The translations under genes and the position numbers were made by a program. A DNA stretch of 64,000 nucleotides, from NCBI RefSeq assembly GCF_030247195.1, contig NC_080671.1, positions 35,438,343 to 35,502,342 on the forward strand, in the 5' to 3' direction. How positions within the stretch are numbered: the first letter of the stretch is position 1; every line of letters starts with the position of its first letter. The notes under the pieces are model-generated. The model ran no database searches, was not told the origin of the DNA, and worked only from the letters and a program-made list of their open reading frames with translations. This stretch comes from Topomyia yanbarensis (taxonomy: Eukaryota; Arthropoda; Insecta; Diptera; Culicidae). Below, piece after piece: positions 9,577-21,034 of the stretch.

Positions 9577-10505
9577 GCTGAACAACCTAGGTGCTGACTG
9601 ATTACGCGATAGCATAATAATTAGCTAAATTCATATCTTGTTTGTCGATGATGCCGACAAATTGCATTTTTAATATATTAATAAAACAATACGTTATTAG
9701 CTAAGAAAACTTAGAGTATTGAGAAAAATATACAAAATTGAAAATTGTACAAATAATCTTTTCAATCTATCACCCAGTCATATTACCCAGTCAGGCCCGT
9801 AGCCAGGATTTTGTTTCGGGAGGGGCTTTCAAAATATTACTTAAATCTTTAATTATGCTCTGATGAAATTTGTGAAGTTCCTTATGAAAACAATTCCAAA
9901 TGTAAGGCAATAGACACAAAAAATCCCAAAAAAAAAACATGTTCTTTGTTAAAAGAAAGGCTATAGAACGTCGAACGACGCATTATTGATGTTGAATTTG
10001 ATTTTTATTACTTATTCACAAGTTATAATTTACTCTCGTTACAACAACGGCTATTCAAGAGTTCAAAGTATTTATATGCTAAGCGAATAGGCAATCCTTG
10101 ACGGAGCTATAAAATGCAAGGTATTCCAAATTACACGTTTGCAAGGTGTAGAAGACGCTAAATTGAAATGAGTAGTAAAATATTAGAATGTTCGAACGAA
10201 GAGCATGACGACATTTGCACTATAGGTTCTGATTTAGCAGGCGATTTGTAGATGCGCAGAAACGGTTCAACTTATATTTTCTTGATCTGGCGTCTTGCCA
10301 CTATTACCAGTATGCTATATTTCTCCTTAGTGGAGAACAATTTTGGTAAAAACTTTTTTTCTTCATTAAGGAGAAAACCATCTTTGCGCGTGAAGAGCAC
10401 AAAACCTATAACTAAATTAGTTAAGGAATTTTATTATTTTTGTTATTATTACATCTTCGATATGTATCGTACAGATTACACTTAATGCTACTTCTAGTGT
10501 CAATG
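9577..10505. other. 3' flank and short repeat pieces, no gene
   Basis: The first ~110 bases are the 3' untranslated region of the upstream gene. Around 9793-9840 is a GTAGCCAGGATTTTG motif followed by GGGAGGGG; a similar one recurs near 25081, suggesting a dispersed repeat end. Around 10305-10425 there is a degraded relative of the fold-back family at 5762-5825 (TATGCTATATTTCTCC, then GGTAAAAAC). Confidence 0.45.
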
Positions 10506-11857
10506 TTAAAAATTTCTAATTGCTAGCTTATAATCAGATTTGTTGGTATGGAAGTCATAAACTAAAGCAGTTTCGTTGAATCTGCTACAACGTCTGTCAA
10601 GCGAATTGTTCTGGCCATATTCTGTACGGTACCTAGGAATCCACAGAAGCGGACGATTCCTTATATCACGAGGGGGAACAAACAAATGAATCCTTGAGGG
10701 AATGTCGGAACAGTCAATATTGTTCGACAACATACCGAAAATGAACATTCTTTGCAAGAAAGTGCGGCGAGACTCCAGCGTTGGCAAATCTAGCAACATG
10801 CATCTATTATTATACGGCGGAAGACGGATAGGGTCGTTCCATGGCAATTTTCTGAGAGCAAATCGTACAAAACTTCTCTGAACGCGCTCCAGTCGGCAAC
10901 ATTGAACGGCTTTGTACGGCGCCCATACTTGTACAGCATACTCCAAGGTGCTCCGAACCAGTGCGCAGTACATATAAAGATTTCAGTGCGTAGAAATCCA
11001 CAAAATCGCCAGTGTTCCGTTTTAGAAAACCCAATGTTGCAAAAGCCTTCGCCGTTGTTGCAGTGATGTGGTCGGTGAAACGAAGTTTTCTGTCAAATAA
11101 CACTCCCAAGTCACGGATAGAATCCGCCCGCTCGATGACACAGGCTTGAAGAGTATATTCGCAACGCCTTATACTTGCCGAGCGTCCGAAACTTATCACC
11201 TTACATTTATTAACGTTGATCTGCATATCGTTCAGCAAGCACTATTCCTCTATATTGGCTATATCGTTTTGGAGCACAACAGAGTCGAGTGCTGAGGCAA
11301 TTGAACGAAAGATTTTCAAATCATCAGTATAGAGTAGTTTTTCAGAGTTGATGCAGCTGTACGGATCGATGATGAATAAGAGAAAGATCAGTGGTTCTAG
11401 ATAACTTCCTTGAGGCACACCGGTTGGCGTTACGAATGCGCGTTACTCCCCGTCTTTATGCATGAAAGGCACAAAACCTAACTATAATTAGTCCAGGTGT
11501 TTGCGTTTCGACTTCGTCTCTTCAGAGTGCCGTGGTTCTGAAAAGACGAAGTCCCAACGCAAACATCTGAACTAATTATAGTTACGAATGCGCTTGAGCG
11601 TGTGGTGACAATTCTAACTAATCCGTTGTGAGAGGTAAGAATGCAGCCATCTGATTACCCAGTCAGGAAAACCTAGTCGCTCCAGTTTCAAAACCACAAT
11701 GTTGGGGGGCACCTTGACGAATGCTTTCGCGACATCAAAATATATAGCATAGAATGTGCTTCGGAAGGACATATACCCTCCTTGGCTTTACCTGACACAG
11801 AAGGAGTCTTCGATTCGTTAGGTATGTTGATTGCCGAGGAAAATAAAGTTAGAAAGG
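10506..11857 (-). pseudogene. Jockey/CR1-like LINE reverse transcriptase remnant
   Basis: Read on the minus strand, translated pieces give successive parts of a LINE RT. FDVAKAFVKVP and LERLGFPDWVIRWLHSYLS come from about 11660-11760. TPTGVPQGS lies near 11420 and YTDDLKIFRSIAS near 11330. Then come NVNKCKVISFGR and DLGVLFDRKLRFTDHI (11090-11220) and, in another frame, LVRSTLEYAVQVWAPY (10920-10970). Frames change several times, so it is dead. The endonuclease is missing: the RT palm follows almost directly after the ORF1-like piece at 11858. The catalytic box reads YTDD. A hairpin element interrupts it at 11442-11580. Confidence 0.8.
11429..11593. mobile_element. Hairpin element inserted in the LINE relic, with 13-bp flanking repeat
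   Basis: The 13-mer GTTACGAATGCGC occurs at 11429-11441 and 11581-11593. The ~139 bp between them is foreign: it has an arm with TTTGCGTTTCGACTTCGTC and its inverse GACGAAGTCCCAACGC, plus AACTATAATTAGT and its inverse. Leaving out the insert and one 13-mer makes the host RT frame continuous into the PTGVPQGS motif, which supports a genuine target duplication. The arm motif matches the family at 5524-6054. Confidence 0.75.
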
Positions 11858-12142
11858 CTAGTTTTTCCGGTATATCCTGATAATTGGTCGTTGTTTTGTT
11901 GAGTTATTCACAAATTCCTGAAAGTAGATGTTTTCTGGCCAGGTTTTTTTGAAGAGGGTCTTATCGCTATATGCTTTACGAACGCCGATCTTATATGTTA
12001 TATAGCTCAGAGATGTGACATTCTTGTCCTTAGGAACTAGACGAACTATCCTTGGTTGTATATCCTCGCCCAGGCATTCTTTCACTAGGGTCGAAACTTC
12101 ATCATTCGTCATGCTGGGGTCAAATGCTGACAAGTAGACCAT
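11858..12142 (-). pseudogene. LINE ORF1 fragment (Jockey-type, C-terminal part)
   Basis: The 94-residue frame contains VYLSAFDPSMTNDEVSTLV, then KECL, IVRLVPKDK and TWPENIYFQEFVNN. This is the usual C-terminal RNA-binding-like domain of Jockey-type ORF1 proteins in mosquitoes. The call is from pattern memory and was not searched. It joins the ORF2 RT remnant with no endonuclease between, so an internal deletion is likely. Confidence 0.65.
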
Positions 12143-12299
12143 AACAGCTACTCAGGTGGTGAGACTGTTTTTATCGTTTCAAGCCTTAGCTCCACGTTTT
12201 TGGTTTTTAGTTGGTCATCTTCACACTTGTGCTTAGGTGTATTTGGAACTGGATTATATCACTGAGAACTGACATACAAGTCAAGTTTTCAATGTGTGT

Positions 12300-12525
12300 A
12301 AGAAATAAAACTGTCGTTTTAAAATGTCACTAGCAAGTAACAACTTGCCACTAGCCGGCGCTACGACCGGTAAGCAAATTCTATACGGGCGTTGCATGCA
12401 AACTTGGATACAAAGGAGATTCATGCATGAGAACCTGTATGCGGCGATTTTTCATTTAAATGCTTACATAGGTTTTTCAGGAAAGTTTGTTCTAGTTTAT
12501 ATGTCTGTTCTCTGTGATTATATCC
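12300..12525. repeat. Diverged relative of the MITE at 26197-26458
   Basis: The stretch around 12470-12520 (GGAAAGTTTGTTCTAG, TGTCTGTTCTCTGTG) resembles the right end of the MITE at 26400-26458 (TTTTGTTCTAGCC, GTCTGTTATCTGTG). It is too diverged to define its ends. Confidence 0.4.
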
Positions 12526-12948
12526 AAAGAGAATAGGAAAAGAGACGAATAGTGTGAAGCCAAAAATACCTTATTGAGCAGACCAATCGTGCAATGTAAA
12601 TAAACATTACTCATGCCTGAGTTGGAGGAGATAAGTATTGTAAATCTATCAAAAAAAAAATTGAATTTTCGTCAGAATTTAGTGCAATCGTGATTGTAAG
12701 GTGCATTCTAGAGTCTATGTATGAGTAAAAACAAGTTTTAGAATTATTTCATCTCTTTGTTTCGAAATGCACATCGTTTGATAAACAAATTCAACGATCG
12801 ACAAAAGGTTTGTTTTCAAAATATAATAGGAGTCATTTAAAGTGCTGCCTTTGGAAACGGTTGCCAAATTCTAGTGTTGAAATCATCGTAAAGGGAGTGT
12901 TGCCGTTTTGACTGATTTTCACTCTGCGTCTCTTTCACTATTCTCTTT
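12526..12948. mobile_element. Short DNA transposon/MITE with ~22-bp TIRs and 10-bp flanking repeat
   Basis: The ends are inverted copies: AAAGAGAATAGGAAAAGAGA on the left, and GCGTCTCTTTCACTATTCTC followed by TTT on the right. GATTATATCC flanks both sides (12516-12525 and 12949-12958). A 9-10 bp duplication is typical of Mutator-like elements, but with such short ends the superfamily stays open. There is no coding frame. Confidence 0.65.
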
Positions 12949-12979
12949 GATTATATCCAGTAATCCTTTTCGATGTGTA

Positions 12980-13270
12980 TTTACGGTTGGAGATAACGGT
13001 TTCGACTAAACTTTAACCGAGAGAGCTTTTACGACATCTTTCAAATCAACAATGTCATCTTTTAAGGATTTTAGGTAATTGTCGTCGGGCATTGGATTCT
13101 CGTAACATCATGAAGACAATTTACGGAAGTAGTCGCTTGAAAACAGGGGTGACATTGCGCATCTCGAAACGAAAGGTTATTTGTATACAAGCTTGTATGA
13201 AAAAGTCGATTCGAATTGGTTGCATAATGCGGCCCCAGGTAAGCGCAGCCGTTACACATCCAAAATAAGT
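12980..13270 (-). pseudogene. Possible LINE ORF1 N-terminal remnant
   Basis: On the minus strand a short frame reads CNGCAYLGP, SLYTNNLSFRDAQCHPCF and HDVTRIQCP. It continues into a heptad-like stretch (LKSLKDDIVDLKDVVKAL). A Cys/His cluster followed by a coiled coil is the layout of several LINE ORF1 proteins. It lies upstream of the ORF1 C-terminal fragment at 11858-12142 on the same strand, so it may be the same element split by the insertion at 12526-12948. Confidence 0.4.
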
Positions 13271-13729
13271 TTCGTGGATGGGTTCCTAAGACATCTCTAA
13301 TATCATATCCACATTACACATATCATATGGAACGAGTTTCCACACTGTACCCACGACAGGTGATGCGGTTATTTCATTTCGCGTGTCTCGCTGAATTGTC
13401 TTGTGCTTGCACGCAGTGTATGTTGAGCAGATTCGAGCACTTGCGGTGAGAGTTGTGAGGAGTGTGAAAGGAAGAAGGAGGAGGGATGGATAGAGGGTAC
13501 AACAGCCAACTTCAAATTATACCTTCCATTTGAGACTAAATTAGTATGAATTGGTTGTCATCAGCATTAGTTGTGGTTTTAGTTATGGAATATTAACCCG
13601 GGACATCCGGAATTATCGATAGTGGACTATTTTTTTCAAGAAACATTGATTCACCATGAATGATTTATGTCAGCGAATCCAAGTAATTTGATTTTCATTT
13701 CAATAGATTTTCAACCTTTAAGATATTAC

Positions 13730-16290
13730 GATTATACCGGTTTATATGAGAAATTCGTATGTGGCCGCAATAACCAACCTATAACTCCGGAACCAAAAGT
13801 CAGAACTGAATAAAATTCAATAGCAGTCAATGGAAGTATTATAACTTTCATTTGCAATCAAGTTTGTAAAAATCGATTGAGAGTTTGCTGGAAAATAGGT
13901 GTGATATTAGCTTAGGAACTAGGCGAGATCGAGAACCGTCATAGGTGGCTAATGTGATCAAAGCTACGTTGATTGGTCATTAATGATCTAAACCCGAAAG
14001 TACAAGTAATGCTGAACCTATTTGAATATACATTACTCGGACATCATGGTGTTACTAGTTTATATGAGAATTGGCTATTTACCGCACTCTTCAACCCGTA
14101 ACTCCGAAACCGGAAGTCGGATCAACTAAAAATTCAATAGCAGCTTTTGGAAGCGTTATATTGCGATCTCCACGAATTGAATCGAATGGTCCTGCAGGCC
14201 TCTGTTAAAAGGTCAAAATTCCGACCGATTGCGTAACCTTTCCATATGAGAAGGGTAGAATGTGCAAAATCAGCCAAAAAGATTGCTTTTCAAAAAAAAA
14301 TTCTGAATAACATATAATCTCGACGTTTCATGCAATATAAGGACATTTGGAAACAAAAATACAAATTCGATTGCTGAAATTTCATGGGATCTCCCTTTGA
14401 AATGAAAATTTTTATGGGAGTTTCTTATATGACCAGACCATTAATTTATTTAATTGCGGAACCACATAACCAATGCGTACGAAATTTCATAGGAGTCTAT
14501 AATATACCTTTAGTTTGAGACTAAGTTTGTGAAAATCGGTCCAACCATCTCCGAAACAATGATGTGAGTTTTTTTAATTTTGAAAGATGGTCATTTTCCC
14601 GGGCACTTCCAGAACCGTCTATGGTGGTCAATGTGATCAATAGGGTTGCCACTGGGTTGATTCCCAGGCAGTGCTGATATCCTGCTTCTCTGCTCTTCCT
14701 GTTAACTGTATTGGAGGGCAATGCTCGTTCGGCCTATCCTCCACAGCGAGAGTCGATGGTGCTTTTGTATTCTTTGCGATTAGCCGAGGAAGTGAAATTC
14801 TATACCAAACTAAACCTACAAAAATATTACAAATGTTAAAAATTTACAGCGTAATGTGAACTGCTCTGAATCGCGGTGCGCATTATACTTTGCAAATGTG
14901 AGTTTACTTTGGTAATAATCCAATCAAGCAGCTCTAAATTGATGTCCCGACTAGTTTCAGAAGGAATGAATGAGGGCATACTTATCACTTTTAACTCATT
15001 GGGTAATAAAAAATGTCGAGCTATCACTTTGATTCACAGTTCAGCGTGGCAACAAAGATTGCGGAAGACTATTCTAGCGGTTCAATACTAACAATAATGC
15101 AAATAAAAAAGAAGTCGTTCCTTTACCCACAACACCAGACGCCCCCCTTAATTTTGAAAGATGATCTCTTTTCCCAGGCACGTCTATGGTGGTCAATGTG
15201 GTCGATACGACTTCGATGGGGCGTCAGTAACCTAGAACTACAAATGCAAAATGTTTGGCTCCCATTTCAGTAGAAAAAATCCTTTTTGTAATCATCGCGG
15301 TATCGGTTTGAATAGGAGTTTTCTATGTGACCACACTCCACAACCCGTGACTCCGCAGCCAGAAGTCGGATCGAAATGGCCTTTAATAACAGTTTATGGG
15401 AACGCAACACCGTTCATTTGAGACTGAGTTTGATCAAATCGGTCCAGTCATTACTGAGAAATCGATATAACTATGTCATTCTGAATTTAGATACTTTCAC
15501 CGGGGCTTCCGGAGCCGTCGATGGTGACCAATGTGACCAAAGAGACTTTGAATGACTATTAGTGACCTAGAACTACAAATCCAAGCAGTTGTGATCACAT
15601 TTTTGAAAATTTTTCACCTTTTTACATTAATGGCAGTATACGTTGAAATCGGGATTTGCTGTGTGTTCGCATTCATCACCCTGTACTTCCGGAACCGGAA
15701 GTAGAATTAATTAGAAATTAAATAGCAGCTGATGGGAACGTTGGACCTTTCATTTCAGATCAAGTTTGCAAAAATCGGTAAATAATTCGCTGAGAAATGG
15801 GTATGACATTAACTAAAGGAGTTAGCAAGTTCCCCGAGGCATCAAGAACCGTCATAGGTGGCCAATGTGGTCAAGGTGACTTCGATGGGTAATTAATGAT
15901 CTATTCACGCAAATCCAAGTAATGTTGTGCACATTTTAACACGCATTGCATCATTTGGACATCATGGTAGTACCAGTTTATATGGGAATTTGCTGAGTGA
16001 TCGTACTCTTCAACGCGTAACTCCGGAATTAGAAGTCCGATCAATAAAAAAATTCAATGGCGACCTATGGGAAGGTTGTACCTTTCATTTGAGACTAAGT
16101 TTGTGCAGATCGGTCCAGCCATCTCTGAGTAAAATCGCAGAGATTGCTTGACACATACATACATACACACACATACAGACTTTCCGATCTCGACGAACTG
16201 AGTCGAATGGTATAAGAGATTCGGCCCTGCGGGCCTCGGTTAAAAGGTCGAAATTCCGACCGATTGCATAAGTTTTCTATATGAGAAAGA
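13730..16290. repeat. Degenerate tandem array of ~330-350 bp units
   Basis: Related blocks recur. One reads roughly 'AACTCCGGAACCGGAAGTCGG', then 'AAATTCAATAGCAG', 'CCTTTCATTTGAGACTAAG' and 'AAAATCGGTCCAGCC'; a second reads 'GTCNATGGTGGTCAATGTG'. Copies of the first start near 13775, 14097, 14460 (partial), 15347, 15688 and 16015. Copies of the second start near 13940, 14615, 15185, 15517 and 15855. The last adjacent copies are about 325-340 bp apart. Two copies end alike (GACCGATTGCRTAA near 14220 and 16258). About 14650-15130 looks like an unrelated insertion. No protein is encoded. Confidence 0.7.
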
Positions 16291-16462
16291 CAAAAAGATA
16301 AACACAGATTTCCAGAATTTCGGAACACGAAGTTTTCGACAATCCACTCACACGGAAAACGGCAAACAAACAGCTATCAAAGTTATCGCGGCGCACAAAA
16401 CAACCGAAAAATAATTTAAAAAAATATTCAATTCTGTTGATGAGCGCGACTTAATACAATAG

Positions 16463-16515
16463 TGACTTGCGTTTCGACTTCGTCTCATCAGAATCCGACA
16501 CTAACTTAGTGACAG
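16463..16515. repeat. Solo arm of the TTGCGTTTCG fold-back family
   Basis: TTGCGTTTCGACTTCGTCTC, then ATCAGAATCCGACACTAACTTA, matches one arm of the fold-back at 5541-5585. No inverse arm is present nearby, so this is a fragment. Confidence 0.55.
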
Positions 16516-16678
16516 GACGATTCGAGTTTGAAATACAGTCGTGATTCGTTGGTTGGACCACAGCCTATGTCCAACTAACGAATTTAACTCGCTGATAAAT
16601 GTCAAAAACTCTCCAAAGAAGACATTAGTAGTGTAAAAGATTGTTAGATAGATTGTCAAAGTCAATTTGACGTTCAGA

Positions 16679-16938
16679 CAGAGATGCCATATTTGCAGAC
16701 AAGTCTGCAAATTCGCAGACTTTTAATTTAAGCTGCAGATTTTTTCGATGACGCAGATATTTGCAGATTTTTCCGTTTGGTTGCAGATATTTGCAGATTT
16801 TTTAGTTTGGTTGCAGATATTTGCAGATTTTTGAATATAAAGGCTTTTGGTTACACTAGCTTGCCTCACATTTTTTGTTCTTCCCAGACTTTTAAAATTA
16901 TTATTGCAGACATTTGAAAAAAGTACCTGGCATCTCTG
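16679..16938. mobile_element. hAT-like MITE nested in the mariner-like MITE
   Basis: Termini are CAGAGATGCCA and TGGCATCTCTG. CGTTCAGA flanks both sides (16671-16678 and 16939-16946), an exact 8-bp duplication. CAGAG ends with an 8-bp duplication fit hAT. The interior carries a 30-bp tandem repeat. Confidence 0.8.
16751..16833. repeat. 30-bp tandem repeat inside the hAT-like MITE
   Basis: Nearly three units of a 30-bp repeat start at 16751, 16781 and 16811. Each has TTGCAGATATTTGCAGATTT with a short TTTGG spacer. Confidence 0.8.
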
Positions 16939-17037
16939 CGTTCAGATGCTTTTTAGTTGGACAGTGGTCCAACTAGCAGAGGTCCAACTAAAAAGCGGTC
17001 CAGTTAAAAAGTGTTCAACCAGCGAATCACGACTGTA

Positions 17038-19045
17038 TTTGATGTCCGACTAGCAAGGAATGGTTGATGTCGGTGAGACGTTTACATGTGTCATGTGAAC
17101 TATTTTTGTGTCTAACTAGTGCTAATTTGGGTACTAGTTTAGATACATCGTCTAACTAGACACCCAGATGGTGCTAGTTACTGACGAGATGAATTCGAAA
17201 CACAAAAAAACATACTTATTTATTATGTTTGTCTTCTTGATTTGCTGTAACTGTACGTTGCCAGCTCGGCTCGTTTCTTGGCCCTTTGCATATGGTTGCG
17301 TGTGATATCTCCGCTGAGTTTCCAGCATCTCTATTGGAAAGGTTAGGATTACGTTTGAGATTGATAGTCTCTCTTCCAACGATTATGTTGAATTTTGATT
17401 TTGGTTTCCTGCTGATCCTGGGTTCCTAGCAGTCGTTAGAGGTACCTCGAATACTTTAATAAACGTTACAATCGATTTGACAACATTCAGCATTTTTTTG
17501 AATCTGAGTGATCGTATTTTGGGCTTTTTTATGCCCATGCAAATTTTTGATACGCCGTTCTTTTACTTCGACGCCATTTTGACAATTGAATGAAAAATGA
17601 CACAAACAAAATAGAAGTATACGCACAAATCCTACAAAATGAGGGGTGTTCAAGTTAAATGCACGATTGAAAAATACGCCAAATTTAAATCTACAATTTT
17701 TTATCGTTCGTATTCAAAACAATGACCTATTCGTTTTTAATCATTACCAAACTACAAATTATGGAAAAATAAAATCACAAATTCAATACAATTTCTTAGC
17801 AGAAGATAGAGATATTTTATTTGATTTGATAAATTTCAATTTATATATTGGTATGGTTTTTGTTGAAATTTTGTATCAATTTGTTTCATATATCAATTCG
17901 TAGTACACGATTGCAATCAATTAGTGTATAAAAATGTATAGGTCACTGATTTAAATAATAACGCGATAATAGGAATGTAATGAAAATAAACTCCTGTCCC
18001 TAAATGATATACTTAAGTAACAATAACGCCAAGTTCACGTGCGACATTGAGAAATAAACAGACACCAAAACGTTTTCGTGCAAATTCGGAATCGGTAATT
18101 CGACCTGATCAACAAATGACTTATGAAGCATGAAATTTCCTATAATTTACAGGTAGTTTTCTTAACACCCAATGGCAATTGAGAAGGAACTGAACATTTG
18201 GGTACCAATACAGGAAAAAATGACCACCGGCAGTTTATGTATATAGTGACGATAAGAACAGAATAATCGTTTCAAATTTATTTCCGGCTGTTTTCGATCG
18301 GCATCGCCTGTCGTTCAATTATTTATAATTATCTTTAGCATAAATAAATTTTAACTTATTGTACAAGCTAAATAAAAGATACTAAAATGACTGAATAAAT
18401 TTTATAGTGGTGCAAATTGGTACTAACGCTTCTCATTTAGCCATTCTTTGAACCACATTTTAAACTAACGTAAGTACGACTCACAGCTGCTGGTAGGTTA
18501 GTGTGTTGAACAGAAAATGTGCTATATTGAGCGCTACTGCTCGGTTTATCTCTAATACAATATGCTATCAAACAACACATCTTTGAGCGCTTGTCTTTAG
18601 TAACTTCACTTAGATATTAGTGAATCTCTACTAGTACTGGTAAGATTCGGCTGTTGAGCTATCGAAAAATGCCTCTAAGTTAAAACTCGACGTTATATCA
18701 TAAACAGCAAAAAACTAACGCTGACTTTGAGCTATATATACAATCCGAAATCGTTGACTGCTCGTTGAAATACACATTGTTTATGTAAAATTAGTGACGA
18801 AAAGCCAGGTTTATGTAGATTTTGCGGTTTAAAAATTATGCAACGATAAAAACATAGAATAAGATAATTTATGTTGCAAACCCTTATGCCAACCATGCCA
18901 AAATATTTCTTACCATTCATCTCAAATATCGAAAACTATCTTTACTAATTAAAAATATACCAACAAACTTGTCAGCTCCCTAAAGAGCTTACCACTATAT
19001 AACTACTGCTTAAAAATCAAGTTTTGCTTATTCCTTTCGATAAAA
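17038..19045. other. Intergenic, no gene recognised
   Basis: AT-rich DNA. Short frames at 17152-17379 and 17456-17653 (minus) and 17646-17903 (plus) have low-complexity translations and no family I know. The end nearest 19045 should hold the 3' untranslated region of the malectin gene, which is read leftward. Confidence 0.45.
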
Positions 19046-19891
19046 TCACAGTCGACATAAACAAAATAGTAGTGGTATAAACGCTCCTATAGCGATAAAC
19101 ACTGGCAACATGATAGACGATTCATCCAACGAGTACGGATTAGGTTGCTTTGGTCCACTAGTTTTCCGTTGTTTAGCTTTCCCGTCCGTTTGTGTATCTC
19201 CATCCACAAAGCCGTCGCCGATTGGCGAATCAGCGTGCAGCTCCTGTACCGGTTGTTCACTAACCAACGGTGTCAACCGAGGAAGGTTCGTATCATCGTA
19301 ACCTTTCATCAGCACAATGGCATTGATTTTTGGGTTGTCCTTGTAACCCTTCAGGAATTCCAATTTCACTTTCCCCGCTCGAATCTCCGAGTCCTCCTCT
19401 TTAAAATACAATCTGCCCCGTGACACGGTGAAATACACATATTCATCATGAGCGGTGCCTTTACCAACCAAAGAGAATATATCTAAATCTGTCACGACCA
19501 TATGACGATTATTGAGTAACACGTCAAACACCTTCATATTGGGTGCGTTGAAGTACACCTCGCAGAATTTCAGAATCAACACGTACTCGCCATCACCTGC
19601 AATCGGTAAATCGTACCCGAAAGTGTCATGATGATATCGCTCGGTTTGGTATAGCAACTCATCGCTCGGCTTGACACGATTGATCATTAGCAGTTGTTTG
19701 CCGTAGTCCGATTCGGTTCCAATCTTGCCCATCAGCGGGTCTCGAGCGTATTTTATTCCATTAGAATCAATGTGAGCATCTCCTCCGGCATTGATAGCGA
19801 AGATCACGTTCTGCTGAACAGCAGATACAAAGAGTGGCAGATACGCAATGCAGCTCACAAAAATACATACTGTGTGGAGTAATGGTAACAT
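19046..19891 (-). CDS. Mlec: Malectin, ER carbohydrate-binding type I membrane protein
   Basis: A 281-residue malectin in a single coding exon. Malectins bind diglucosylated N-glycans in the ER lumen and associate with ribophorin I in glycoprotein quality control. A signal peptide (LLHTVCIFVSCIAYLPLFVS) precedes the lectin domain, which opens with FAINAGGDAHIDSNGIKYA. Further conserved segments are LLYQTERY, FGYDLP, KFCEVYF, DLDIF and KINAIVLMKG. After a polar linker the C terminus has PNPYSLDESSIM, one membrane span and FCLCRL, matching the vertebrate protein's end. I chose ATG at 19891. The longer frame to 20029 crosses a likely acceptor (TATTTTCCAG) about 50 bases upstream, so those codons belong to a 5' untranslated intron or leader. 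Length fits the family (~290). Confidence 0.93.
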   Translation of the reverse strand: MLPLLHTVCIFVSCIAYLPLFVSAVQQNVIFAINAGGDAHIDSNGIKYARDPLMGKIGTESDYGKQLLMINRVKPSDELLYQTERYHHDTFGYDLPIAGDGEYVLILKFCEVYFNAPNMKVFDVLLNNRHMVVTDLDIFSLVGKGTAHDEYVYFTVSRGRLYFKEEDSEIRAGKVKLEFLKGYKDNPKINAIVLMKGYDDTNLPRLTPLVSEQPVQELHADSPIGDGFVDGDTQTDGKAKQRKTSGPKQPNPYSLDESSIMLPVFIAIGAFIPLLFCLCRL

Positions 19892-20029
19892 TTTACTTAG
19901 TACACGAGTAGCTGGCGATACAGGTGTTTTTATTTTGTCCTGGAAAATACGTAATTTATTATTGTGAATCTCTGGCCACTGAGGTGAAAATCGGGTCTGT
20001 ATAATACTACGTTCTATATCTTCAGTCAA

Positions 20030-21034
20030 TTAATAACAGCATTTCTTATAACGCCTATATTTGGCTAACTTTTTGAAGTTCGAGATCCCGGTAATTAATA
20101 TGCAAAAATAAAATACTGCATGAGCTCCGAAAAAGCATCTCCGTAGTTTGAACAATATTTATATATTAAAAACGCCGAAATAAATTCCAACAATTATTTA
20201 CTATACTAATGCTTAAAGCACTGTTATGCATGTTAGAAATTAATTGTACAGCTAACGAAACAAGTGTGCTGTTCAATCAATTTTTCGATACCACCTCGCC
20301 TGCCGCATACGCAAATGCTAACAAGTACATGAACTTACCCCCAACACGTTTTTGCTTTAAACTTCCTTTCCTCAGTCCTTCCGCTTTATTTCGATCCACT
20401 AAATATTTATTCAAAAGGTGAATTTACTGTGACCAGCTTCTAAGAATTATTCTCGGATGGCAGTAATCCAGTTGAATTGCAGTCACTAATAGCAACATTA
20501 CGTGGCATGCTTATTGATTTCTATTTTCATCGCAAACAGCGGTATAACAGGTCGAAGTCAAAATAGGATTTTTTATAAGAGCTGAATGGAAGGTACCATG
20601 GATGCGCTCTCAACATATGGTAACCGAAACGGGCAATAATCGGACCGAAAGTCACTTTTAGGATCGGTTTCAAATGCAGTGGCAAATTGTTTCGGATGTG
20701 TAACTTATTTATCTTGGGCGATATACTTTTGCGGACAGTTTTTCAGCTGTGTACACTATAATCAACCAACAGGGCAACTTATATACCACTACATTTATGG
20801 GCGAGTAATGAATGAAGATGCATCAGACAGAACGTTGACGTTTCCATTTCATTGAAGGACAAGGGGTCGAACAATTTTAGATTGAAAAGTGAACATAAAT
20901 ACACTCGATTCTCTTTTTACGCAAATGAAACTTTTCGGAGATGGTTTTTTCGACGTTGCTCGATTTCTCGTGTATTTTTAGAAGTGTCAAAAAATTACTT
21001 CTAATATTCCAGACCAGAGTAAAAAAAAATTTAC
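20030..21034. other. Intergenic, upstream of malectin; no gene recognised
   Basis: This should include the malectin 5' leader and promoter near 19940-20150. A short plus-strand frame at 20209-20421 has no supporting features. Confidence 0.4.

Larger units (their letters stand above)
16534..17037. mobile_element. Tc1/mariner-like MITE (TA target), carrying another MITE
   Basis: The ends read TACAGTCGTGATTCGTTGG at 16534 and its inverse CAGCGAATCACGACTGTA ending at 17037, so the TIR is ~22 bp beginning CAGT with TA at both borders. That is typical of Tc1/mariner-derived MITEs. A half copy of the same end is at about 39460-39482. Inside is a hAT-like MITE (16679-16938). No transposase frame. 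Confidence 0.7.

Noticed and set aside
11700..12142. Intact Jockey element with adjacent ORF1 and ORF2
   Set aside because: The endonuclease is missing and the RT is frameshifted, so the apparent adjacency comes from an internal deletion.
17646..17903. 85-codon plus-strand frame
   Set aside because: AT-rich composition explains the Asn/Ile/Phe-rich translation; no supporting features.
19892..20029. Longer malectin N terminus (46 extra residues)
   Set aside because: The extra codons include a splice acceptor and would place the signal peptide internally.
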